Source: a virus. Taken from it: DNA of 34,279 nucleotides. The translations under genes and the position numbers were made by a program. A model generated the notes under the pieces. That model made no database searches. It was given only the letters and a program-made list of their open reading frames with translations, and was not told the origin of the DNA. This document shows, one piece after another, positions 24,221-30,409 of the stretch (its first letter is position 1; each line of letters begins with the position of its first letter). The stretch spans positions 1 through 34,279 of IMG/VR virus record IMGVR_UViG_3300048104_000031; one strand, written 5' to 3'.

Positions 24221-24241
24221 AAAAAAACCGCCCGAAGGCGG
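24221..24241 (-). terminator. Terminator of the GC-rich cassette
   Basis: Minus strand: CCGCC-TTCG-GGCGG followed by TTTTTTT, about 25 bases after the stop at 24267. A 5-bp GC stem with TTCG loop and seven U makes a strong rho-independent terminator, separating this gene from the operon promoter only 43 bases further on. Confidence 0.9.
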
Positions 24242-24266
24242 CTGAAGTGTGGACGTTGGTGCGGGT

Positions 24267-24848
24267 CTAGCTGGCGTCGCGGTGTAGGTCGATGGATACC
24301 TGTGCGAGGTAATGGGCAATCTCCATTTTCGTGTGCCCGTTATCAAAGGCTTTCTGCATGAACTCAGAGAACAGATGGCCGATGGGGTTCGCGTTATCAG
24401 ACGTTGGCTCGCTCGCCTCAGATTCCGCCTCGACCTCTGCATCGCTGGCGACTTCTTCATCCTTCGGGATACCAAGCGCCTCGTAACATAACCGAAGCGA
24501 CGGCGTTCGACACTGAGCGGTCTCAAGCACTAACAGCCCGTCCTCGATGGTGCTGATTTGGTGATACTCAGACAGTTTTTTGTCCAGATTGGCGGCGACC
24601 TTTACCAGTCGCATGACCTGAGATGCCTGAACCTTCGCGGACGATTCTTCGTTGCCCGCCTCTATGTACTGCGTGACGATACTAGCGCGTAGTGGCTTGA
24701 GATCGTTTTTGGTTATGCCAGCTTGCGCGGCTTTGGCGACTTCGGCGCAGACCTTGTCCAGTGTGGACTCGTTAGCCTTTGCGACAGCTTCATCACCCTT
24801 GATCATAGCCTTAGCGATTCGTGTACCTAGAGTTTCAATATTTGTCAT
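24267..24848 (-). CDS. GC-rich single-gene cassette, unknown helical protein
   Basis: 193 residues from ATG 24848 (MTNIETLGTRIAKAM), weak GAGAA upstream; ATGs at 24857 and 24863 are alternatives. Predicted helical throughout, Ala/Lys/Glu-rich, with an acidic Ser/Glu linker near residues 138-155 (ASDAEVEAESEASEPTSD) between an N-terminal domain and a C-terminal helix pair (IGHLFSEFMQKAFDNGHTKM). I recognise no family. The coding sequence is visibly richer in GC than all neighbours. With its own promoter and terminator it looks like a moron-type insertion. A regulator or a host-protection factor is possible; nothing in the sequence decides. Confidence 0.85.
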   Translation of the reverse strand: MTNIETLGTRIAKAMIKGDEAVAKANESTLDKVCAEVAKAAQAGITKNDLKPLRASIVTQYIEAGNEESSAKVQASQVMRLVKVAANLDKKLSEYHQISTIEDGLLVLETAQCRTPSLRLCYEALGIPKDEEVASDAEVEAESEASEPTSDNANPIGHLFSEFMQKAFDNGHTKMEIAHYLAQVSIDLHRDAS

Positions 24849-24898
24849 GATAATCATTCTCATTTAGATTACGCCGTGCGTTATTGCCCGACCGTTGG

Positions 24899-24926
24899 AT
24901 TATATCAAACTGGAAAGGTGGTGCAA
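24899..24926 (-). promoter_or_regulatory. Promoter of the GC-rich cassette
   Basis: Minus strand: -35 TTGCAC (24921-24926), 16-nt spacer, perfect -10 TATAAT (24899-24904), predicted start near 24892. Shares GTCGCTTG at the -35 and TTTGA before the -10 with the operon promoter at 24150-24178. The 18-bp palindrome lies 9 bases upstream of the -35. Confidence 0.8.
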
Positions 24927-24935
24927 GCGACATAG

Positions 24936-24953
24936 AATTAATCTGGATTAATT
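24936..24953. promoter_or_regulatory. 18-bp palindrome, copy 2 (operator candidate)
   Basis: AATTAATC-TG-GATTAATT, identical to 24092-24109 and in the same orientation. Here it lies upstream of the cassette promoter, a position suited to activation or to weaker repression, unlike copy 1, which lies downstream of its promoter. Confidence 0.7.
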
Positions 24954-25242
24954 TTAGATCTTTTTAGCCTTTAGAGCACCTACCTAGACTCTCACGTTCT
25001 TTGGCGCGCTTTGTCGGCACGGTTAAAAAGGTAGAACGATAATGGCACGGGGGAGGGTCGCTGACGACGCAACGACGCGTATGTCCTACCTAGATACAAA
25101 AAAGAGCTAAATTGGAAAGCGTCATTACTAGTACTTTGCGTTATATATCAAAGATTTACTAGAACTTCTAGTTATATAAGTAATCTGCACTGTAAAATCA
25201 CAGAATCTGTGCTGTAAATACAATGTTTTTACCCTACAGGGG
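24954..25242. other. Gene-free control region, possible origin
   Basis: I find no convincing gene here. A GC-rich patch (about 25005-25080) is followed by AT-rich DNA. It contains the direct repeat CCTACCTAGA (24979-24988 and 25085-25094), the perfect palindrome ACTAGAA-C-TTCTAGT (25158-25172), a palindrome CACAGA-A-TCTGTG (25199-25211) and 22-bp-spaced repeats. ACTAGTACTT at 25128-25137 is the reverse complement of AAGTACTAGT in the leader at 25318-25327. Divergent promoters flank it. Such a region is where regulators and perhaps a replication origin would act; that is inference. Confidence 0.5.
25182..25218 (+). repeat. Two direct repeats spaced 22 bp upstream of the rightward promoter
   Basis: AATCTGCACTGTAAA (25182-25196) and AATCTGTGCTGTAAA (25204-25218) match at 13 of 15 positions. 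Starts are 22 bp apart, two helical turns, so a protein could bind both on one face. They end 24 bp before the -35 box at 25243, a typical activator distance. Confidence 0.75.
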
Positions 25243-25271
25243 TTGACAAATGAGTAAAAGTATGCTATAAT
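25243..25271 (+). promoter_or_regulatory. Rightward late promoter, perfect sigma70 consensus
   Basis: TTGACA (25243-25248), 17 nt, TATAAT (25266-25271), plus an extended -10 (TGC before TATAAT). Predicted start near 25278, leaving a leader of about 110 bases before ATG 25388. In the leader, ATGCATTA (25305-25312) can pair with TAGTGCAT (25324-25331) as an 8-bp hairpin with one G-U pair. It drives the packaging and head genes. Confidence 0.9.
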
Positions 25272-25387
25272 ATATGTATATATAGAACTATAGCGGAAAG
25301 GACGATGCATTAAGACTAAGTACTAGTGCATATTACCCACAAGTATAGATAACAAACCAAAAAAACAAACTAGGTAGAGCCTATACA

Positions 25388-25765
25388 ATGGAAAATAAAA
25401 AGAATCCTGTAGGCAGACCCAAAAGAACTTCTGTTTCTAGTAAGGCAAAGGGGAATAGGAAGTCTGTTGGACGCCCAAAGGGTGATGCAGCGATCATTAA
25501 TGAGTATAAGGCAAGGATGTTAAACTCGCCTCGCTCTCGCGCCGTGATGGATGCAATATTTGATGCAGCATTAGACCCAGAAAACAAGAATCAGTCAGCA
25601 GCGTGGAAGCTTGTTATGGATAGAATTCTTCCTGTTGCTGCATTTGAAAAAGATATCGTTAAAGACGGTGGTCGTAACGCCATTCAGATCAACATTAGCG
25701 GTGTCGGTGCCGTAGAAGTACCAGAACCTACAATCATTGAAGGAGAAGTAGTAGATGAATCTTAA
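25388..25765 (+). CDS. Small terminase-like protein with AT-hook motifs
   Basis: 125 residues. Two AT-hook cores (VGRPKR near 8-13, VGRPKG near 27-32) lie in a Lys/Arg-rich N-terminus that could bind the DNA minor groove. A helical middle follows (YKARMLNSPRSRAVMDAIFD, then SAAWKLVMDRILPVAAFEKD), then a short beta tail ending VVDES. First gene after the late promoter and two genes before the large terminase, the usual place of TerS, which recognises phage DNA for packaging. TerS proteins diverge strongly, so this is a positional call supported by the DNA-binding motifs. Confidence 0.6.
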   Translation: MENKKNPVGRPKRTSVSSKAKGNRKSVGRPKGDAAIINEYKARMLNSPRSRAVMDAIFDAALDPENKNQSAAWKLVMDRILPVAAFEKDIVKDGGRNAIQINISGVGAVEVPEPTIIEGEVVDES

Positions 25766-26105
25766 GCATTTTGACCCTTCAGAGTTTAATTGTCAGGTTA
25801 CTGGGCATAACAACATGGAGAAAGACTTCCTAGAGAAGATGGACGAGTTGAGAGAGGCGTGTGGGTTTCCTTTCACTATCACCAGTGGGTACAGAGACCC
25901 TACTGAGCATCCAATAGAGGCTAAGAAAGAAGTACCCGGATGTCACGCTCAGGGAATTGCGGCGGATATAAAAATAACAAACGCCGTATTTCGCCTTAAG
26001 ATAGTGACAAAGGCTATTGAGCTAGGATTTACAGGAATAGGTATTGCTGACGACTTTGTACATGTTGATACAAGAGGATCTACTCCTGTTATGTGGACAT
26101 ATTAG
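25755..26105 (+). CDS. M15-type peptidoglycan peptidase (probable endolysin)
   Basis: 116 residues. Zinc-site motifs of the peptidase M15A family are present: SGYRDP (44-49), CHAQGIAADI (His64, Asp71) and FVHVD (His103). The family cuts D-Ala-D-Ala or L-Ala-D-Glu bonds of peptidoglycan. It has no signal peptide, so it needs the holin (946-1344) to reach the wall. The start overlaps the TerS-like gene by 11 bases and the end overlaps the terminase start, so it is embedded in the packaging operon rather than beside the holin. A virion-associated role is also possible. Confidence 0.88.
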   Translation: MNLKHFDPSEFNCQVTGHNNMEKDFLEKMDELREACGFPFTITSGYRDPTEHPIEAKKEVPGCHAQGIAADIKITNAVFRLKIVTKAIELGFTGIGIADDFVHVDTRGSTPVMWTY

Positions 26106-27358
26106 TGGATTTAGACATTGAACTACTGCCGTGGCAACAAGATGTCTGGGCAGACAGTACAAGATTTAAAATAGTAGCGGCAGGACGACGTACTGGTAAG
26201 TCCAGACTTGCTGCATGGATGTTAATTGTTAATGCATTGCAAGCAGATAGAGGACATGTATTTTATGTTGCGCCGACCCAAGGACAAGCACGAGACATCA
26301 TGTGGCAGACTCTCCTTGAGCTTGGCAATCCTGTTATCTCTAATAGTCACATCAATAATTTACAAATCAAGTTGGTCAATGGAGCAACCATTAGCCTTAA
26401 AGGAGCTGATAGACCAGAGACAATGCGTGGGGTGTCGTTAAAGTTTCTTGTTCTAGATGAATACGCAGACATGAAACCTGACGTATTTGAACAAATCCTG
26501 AGACCTGCGTTGGCTGACCAAAAAGGCTGTGCAATGTTTATTGGAACGCCAATGGGTCGTAACCATTTTTATGAACTGTACAAATATGCGGAGCTAGATG
26601 ATGATGAAACGTACAAGGCTTGGCACTTTACTTCTTATGACAATCCATTATTGGACCCGGACGAAATTGATATTGCTAAACGCTCTATGTCGTCTTATGC
26701 GTTTCGTCAAGAATTTATGGCGTCGTTTGAAGCCCGTGGTTCGGAGATGTTTAAGGAAGACTGGGTCAGTTTTGGAGAAGAGCCTGACGAAGGTGACTAC
26801 TACATTGCAATCGACTTGGCGGGTTTTGAAGAAGTAGGTAAGAAACGCACAAAGAATGCCAAACTTGATGAGACTGCTATATCTGTAGTTAAAGTAGGAG
26901 ACAACGGAGATTGGTTCGTAGAGAACATTATATATGGTCGTTGGACATTAGATGAAACAGCCGTCAAGATCTTCCAAGCTGTGCGTGATTACCGCCCTCT
27001 TTCTGTTGGCATCGAAAGGGGAATTGCAAAACAGGCAGTTATGTCTCCCCTTGTTAATCTACAAAAAAAGTACACACAATTTTTTAGAATTGAAGAGTTA
27101 ACGCACGGTAACAAAAAGAAAACAGACAGGGTAATGTGGGCGTTACAAGGCAGGTTTGAAAACAACACTATTACCTTAAACAAAGGCGAATGGAACAGTA
27201 GATTTCTTGACCAACTGTTTCAGTTTCCTGATCCATTGACGCATGACGATTTAGTTGACTCGCTTGCGTACATAGAGCAACTAGCTAATGTCCCTTACGG
27301 TATAGGGGACATAGAGTTCGATGAGCCTGAAATTTTAGATATTGTAGCAGGATACTGA
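26093..27358 (+). CDS. terL: Large terminase subunit (ATPase and nuclease)
   Basis: 421 residues if GTG 26093 is the start; GTG 26105, which overlaps the peptidase stop (TAGTG), is an alternative giving 417. Neither has a good ribosome site, so translation is probably coupled. Walker A GRRTGKS (31-37), Walker B FLVLDEYAD (Asp122, Glu123), coupling motif IGTPMGRNHFY (149-159). Nuclease domain: IAIDLAG (Asp240), and HDDLVDSLAY near 390-400. This is the motor that packages DNA into heads. The C-terminus IVAGY ends one base before the portal start codon. Confidence 0.95.
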   Translation: MDILVDLDIELLPWQQDVWADSTRFKIVAAGRRTGKSRLAAWMLIVNALQADRGHVFYVAPTQGQARDIMWQTLLELGNPVISNSHINNLQIKLVNGATISLKGADRPETMRGVSLKFLVLDEYADMKPDVFEQILRPALADQKGCAMFIGTPMGRNHFYELYKYAELDDDETYKAWHFTSYDNPLLDPDEIDIAKRSMSSYAFRQEFMASFEARGSEMFKEDWVSFGEEPDEGDYYIAIDLAGFEEVGKKRTKNAKLDETAISVVKVGDNGDWFVENIIYGRWTLDETAVKIFQAVRDYRPLSVGIERGIAKQAVMSPLVNLQKKYTQFFRIEELTHGNKKKTDRVMWALQGRFENNTITLNKGEWNSRFLDQLFQFPDPLTHDDLVDSLAYIEQLANVPYGIGDIEFDEPEILDIVAGY

Positions 27359-27359
27359 T

Positions 27360-29414
27360 ATGACTGAACTATATGAACAAGATCCATTGATGATCCAAGA
27401 GTCTCTAGAAGATTGGGTTATAACTAAGTGTGAAAATTGGAGGGATAACTACGAAAGCAATTATGAACAGAAATTTGAAGAATATTATAGATTATGGCGT
27501 GGTCAATGGGATCCTGCTGACAGTGAGCGTGGGTCTGAGCGTTCCCGTATTATTTCTCCTGCACTTCAACAGGCAGTTGAGTCTAATGTTGCTGAGTTAG
27601 AAGAAGCAACGTTTGGACGTGGTAAGTGGTTTGACGTTAGTGATAACTTTGGTGACACTGACAAACAAGACGTACAGTTCCTACGTAACAGGCTTACGGA
27701 AGACTTTGAAAACTGTATGGTACGTAAAGCCGTTGCAGAATGTCTCATTAACTCAGCAGTGTTTGGTACAGGCATTGGTGAAATTGTTATTGAAGAAATG
27801 AAGGAAATGGTTCCCGCAACTCAACCTATTATGGGAGGTGATCTACAAGCCGTCGGTGTTAACATTACTGAACGTGTTGTTGTAAAGCTTAAACCTGTAC
27901 TGCCTCAGAACTTTCTAATAGACCCTGTAGCAACATCTGTAGAAGACGCTATGGGTGTCGCTGTTGATGAGTTTGTTAGTAAGCATCATGTAGAACTACT
28001 ACAAGAACAAGGCGTGTATAAGGATGTTTACGTTGGTTCTGCTGCTCCTGATACGGACTTAGAGCCTGACCAAGACCTTACTGTTTACAGCGACGACAAG
28101 GTACGTCTTACTAAGTACTATGGTTTAGTACCACGAGAGCTTCTAGATGCCGCTATGAGCGACGATACAGAAGAGCTGGTAGAAGAGGAAGGGTCTGATT
28201 CAAAGTACGTAGAGGCCGTTGTAGTGATCGCTAACGGAGGTACGTTACTAAAAGCAGAAGCTAACCCTTACATGATGGAAGATCGTCCTATTGTTGCATT
28301 TCCTTGGGATGTAGTCCCCGGACGTTTCTGGGGTCGTGGTGTATGTGAAAAAGGTTATAACAGTCAGAAAGCTCTTGACACTGAACTACGTGCTCGTATT
28401 GATGCATTAAGTTTAACAATTCACCCCATGATGGCGATTGACGCTACACGGCTTCCACGAGGTTCTAAGCCAGAAGTACGACCCGGTAAGATGATTTTAA
28501 CTAACGGAGACCCTCGTGAAGTTTTACAGCCTTTCAACTTTGGGCAAGTTAATCAAATCACTTTTGCTCAGGCCGGAGCCTTGCAGCAGATGGTACAGCA
28601 AGCAACAGGAGCCGTTGACTCAGCAGGAATTGCAGGTCAGGTTAACGGCGAAAGTACTGCCGCTGGTATTAGTATGTCTCTTGGCGCTATTATTAAACGT
28701 CATAAACGCACACTAATTAACTTCCAACAATCTTTCTTAATTCCTTTTGTCAAGAAAGCAGCGTATCGCTACATGCAATTTGACCCAGAGAACTACCCTG
28801 TTGCTGATTACAAGTTTAATGCTAGCAGTACTCTTGGTATTATTGCAAGAGAATACGAAGTAACTCAGTTAGTGCAGTTGTTACAGACTATGGGCAAAGA
28901 GTCTCCGTTGTACAACACATTGATACAATCAGTTGTTGACAATATGAACTTGTCTAACCGTGAAGAATTACTTGCAGCTCTTGCTCAAGCTTCTCAGCCT
29001 AACCCTCAAGCACAGCAAATGCAACAACAAGCACAACAACTACAGATGCAGTTCCAGCAGTCACAAACTCAAGCGCTGTCTGCACAGGCTCAAGAGTCAC
29101 AAGCTAGAGCCGCTAAGTTAGCCGCTGAAGCTCAAGCTGTGCCGCAAGAACTAGAAATAGATAAAATTAACGCTGTCACTCGAAACCTTCGTGAAGGTGA
29201 TGCAGAAGATAAAGAGTTTGAACGCCGTATGAAAGTGGCTGATACTCTCCTCAAAGAAAAAGCAATAGAAGGTAAGACTAATGTTAATAACGCAAAAAGA
29301 GATGCAGTCCCTGCTCGACCAAGTCAACGACCACTTCAAAGGGACGTTCCAGCGCCTCAAAGTCCTAGAGGACCAGCTGAACCAACTGGAAACCAAGGTG
29401 GAGGAATTATCTAA
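27360..29414 (+). CDS. Portal protein
   Basis: 684 residues. The N-terminal region has a helix with WRGQWDPADSERGSERSRII, then SNVAELEEATFGRGKWFDVS. A beta/alpha core follows (GTGIGEIVIEE ... LPQNFLIDP ... FPWDVVPGRFWGRGVCEKGY), then a long helix and a Gln-rich coiled coil (about 540-600), the barrel region. The layout and the position right after terL fit the dodecameric portal of podoviruses (P22 gp1-like, larger than T7 gp8). The last 130 bases overlap another open frame (29281-29487) and the very end overlaps the next start. Confidence 0.85.
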   Translation: MTELYEQDPLMIQESLEDWVITKCENWRDNYESNYEQKFEEYYRLWRGQWDPADSERGSERSRIISPALQQAVESNVAELEEATFGRGKWFDVSDNFGDTDKQDVQFLRNRLTEDFENCMVRKAVAECLINSAVFGTGIGEIVIEEMKEMVPATQPIMGGDLQAVGVNITERVVVKLKPVLPQNFLIDPVATSVEDAMGVAVDEFVSKHHVELLQEQGVYKDVYVGSAAPDTDLEPDQDLTVYSDDKVRLTKYYGLVPRELLDAAMSDDTEELVEEEGSDSKYVEAVVVIANGGTLLKAEANPYMMEDRPIVAFPWDVVPGRFWGRGVCEKGYNSQKALDTELRARIDALSLTIHPMMAIDATRLPRGSKPEVRPGKMILTNGDPREVLQPFNFGQVNQITFAQAGALQQMVQQATGAVDSAGIAGQVNGESTAAGISMSLGAIIKRHKRTLINFQQSFLIPFVKKAAYRYMQFDPENYPVADYKFNASSTLGIIAREYEVTQLVQLLQTMGKESPLYNTLIQSVVDNMNLSNREELLAALAQASQPNPQAQQMQQQAQQLQMQFQQSQTQALSAQAQESQARAAKLAAEAQAVPQELEIDKINAVTRNLREGDAEDKEFERRMKVADTLLKEKAIEGKTNVNNAKRDAVPARPSQRPLQRDVPAPQSPRGPAEPTGNQGGGII

Positions 29415-29487
29415 TGCCAGCAAAGAAAGACCCAAGACTAGCACGAGCAGGAGTAAGCGGGTTCAACAAACCAAAGCGGACGCCTAA
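29281..29487 (+). CDS. Overlapping coiled-coil protein across the portal 3' end
   Basis: 68 residues in a frame different from both the portal and the following gene. It begins MLITQKEMQSLLDQVNDHFK and continues with a heptad-like run LKVLEDQLNQLETKVEELSN, then a Lys/Arg/Ser tail. This is a clean coiled-coil design rather than the random composition expected of a shadow frame. I recall similar free-standing short proteins (M..KEM..L.dqVN..F....RL..LE) after portal genes in marine phages. The ribosome site is weak (GAAGG about 9 nt upstream). Moderate confidence that it is translated. Confidence 0.5.
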   Translation: MLITQKEMQSLLDQVNDHFKGTFQRLKVLEDQLNQLETKVEELSNASKERPKTSTSRSKRVQQTKADA

Positions 29488-29698
29488 CCATCCTAAGAAG
29501 TCTCATGTAGTTGTTGCTAAGGAAGGCGATAAAGTTAAGACTATTCGATACGGACAGCAAGGTGTTAGCGGTGCAGGTAAAAATCCTACTACTGCAAAAG
29601 AAAAAGCAAGACGTAAATCGTTCAAGGCAAGACACGCTAAGAACATTTCAAAAGGAAAGATGTCAGCCGCTTATTGGGCTAATAAATCTAAATGGTAA
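29414..29698 (+). CDS. Lys-rich small protein, conserved in aquatic phages
   Basis: 94 residues beginning MPAKKDPRLARAGVSGFNKP and ending KNISKGKMSAAYWANKSKW, very basic. The GVSGFNKPKRTPNHPKKSHV start and the KARRKSFKARHAKNISKGK end are strongly familiar to me from marine podovirus genomes, where the gene also lies between portal and scaffold. It overlaps the portal stop by one base (TAATG). A role in head assembly, such as a DNA-binding or cement protein, is inferred from charge and place. Confidence 0.8.
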   Translation: MPAKKDPRLARAGVSGFNKPKRTPNHPKKSHVVVAKEGDKVKTIRYGQQGVSGAGKNPTTAKEKARRKSFKARHAKNISKGKMSAAYWANKSKW

Positions 29699-29708
29699 GG
29701 AGAGTAAT

Positions 29709-29972
29709 ATGCCACAAGGAAAAGGAACATACGGAAGTAAAGTAGGTCGTCCCCCTAAAAAGAAAGCGGCGACTAAAGCAAAAAAGCCCGTAAAGCGAAT
29801 TACTCAAGAAGAAGTAGAAGCTCGTATTAGGGACGCAAACAAAAGAGAAAAGAACATGACACCTAGTCCTGCTATGCAAAAGAAGATGGCAGAGCAAATG
29901 CGTAACAAGAAAATGGACGCTAAGATGAAAGCTGCTGTTAAGAGAGTAAAAAATGGCAAAGGCAAAAAGTAG
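29709..29972 (+). CDS. Lys-rich head-region protein
   Basis: 87 residues from ATG 29709, with AAGGAGAG upstream; the frame is open for 198 more bases upstream but only inside the previous gene. It begins MPQGKGTYGSKVGRPPKKK (one AT-hook-like GRP core), continues with a helix (ITQEEVEARIRDANKREKNM) and ends in repeated Lys/Met-rich sequence (KMDAKMKAAVKRVKNGKGKK). Strongly basic and probably disordered at both ends. DNA contact in the head is plausible. Function unknown. Confidence 0.75.
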   Translation: MPQGKGTYGSKVGRPPKKKAATKAKKPVKRITQEEVEARIRDANKREKNMTPSPAMQKKMAEQMRNKKMDAKMKAAVKRVKNGKGKK

Positions 29973-30108
29973 TCCTAAACCTAAAAACAAGGCTTTGTAC
30001 TCACGAGTTAAGGCAGAGGCTAAACGCAAGTATAAGGTTTGGCCTAGTGCTTATGCTTCTGGATGGTTGACTAAAGAGTACAAGAAACGTGGTGGTACTT
30101 ATGAGTAA
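29953..30108 (+). CDS. 51-residue basic protein with KVWPSAYASGWL motif
   Basis: ATG 29953 lies within the last 20 bases of the previous gene; TAA at 30106-30108 lies within the first bases of the next. The sequence begins MAKAKSSPKPKNKALYSRVK and has AEAKRKYKVWPSAYASGWLT, then KEYKKRGGTYE. The K(V/F)WPSAYAS...Y...GG motif is one I know from many phages, usually as a small orphan. The gene fills an otherwise empty 130-base gap, is coupled on both sides and is missed by length cut-offs. Function unknown. Confidence 0.85.
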   Translation: MAKAKSSPKPKNKALYSRVKAEAKRKYKVWPSAYASGWLTKEYKKRGGTYE

Positions 30109-30355
30109 AGCCAAGGGAGGCTTAACCAAGTGGTTTAAAGAAGACTGGGTTGATGTTAAGACAGGTAAGGCATGTGGACGAAAGTCTGCTAGTAAAAGTA
30201 AACGTCCTTACCCTTCTTGTAGACCCAAAGCTGTAGCATCTAAGATGACAGCAGCAGAAAAGAAGTCTTCTGCAAAACGTAAGACAGGACCAGCTAAAAT
30301 TAAACATGCAGTAACAGCGTCAGGCCGTAGACGAAAGGCTACAAAAAAAGCTTGA
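30101..30355 (+). CDS. GGLTKWFKEDWVD-type basic phage protein
   Basis: 84 residues from ATG 30101, overlapping the previous stop by 8 bases (ATGAGTAA); a longer frame exists inside the previous gene. Signature: MSKAKGGLTKWFKEDWVDVK, then CGRKSASKSKRPYPSCRP and MTAAEKKSSAKRKTG. I recognise this as a widespread small phage/plant-type domain of unknown function (GGLxxWFxExWVD ... CGR ... YPxCRP). The two cysteines may bind metal. The stop codon at 30353-30355 lies inside the -35 box of the next promoter. Confidence 0.85.
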   Translation: MSKAKGGLTKWFKEDWVDVKTGKACGRKSASKSKRPYPSCRPKAVASKMTAAEKKSSAKRKTGPAKIKHAVTASGRRRKATKKA

Positions 30356-30380
30356 CATTTAACAAAAACTATGGTATAAT
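30352..30380 (+). promoter_or_regulatory. Second perfect rightward promoter, before scaffold and capsid genes
   Basis: TTGACA (30352-30357), 17-nt spacer, TATAAT (30375-30380) with extended -10 (TGG before TATAAT). Predicted start near 30387, only 23 bases before ATG 30410. The -35 overlaps the stop codon of the preceding gene. It would boost expression of capsid and scaffold above that of terminase and portal. Confidence 0.9.
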
Positions 30381-30409
30381 AATACTATACAGTAACTTTA
30401 GAGGAAACT

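Noticed and set aside
24200-24526. 108-residue Arg-rich minus-strand frame inside the GC-rich cassette
   Set aside because: Runs through the terminator, has shadow-type composition and overlaps the better supported 193-residue gene.
25042-25110. 22-residue ORF (MARGRVADDATTRMSYLDTK...) in the control region
   Set aside because: Ribosome site is weak, it is upstream of the late promoter and read against no known transcript, and composition simply follows the GC-rich patch.
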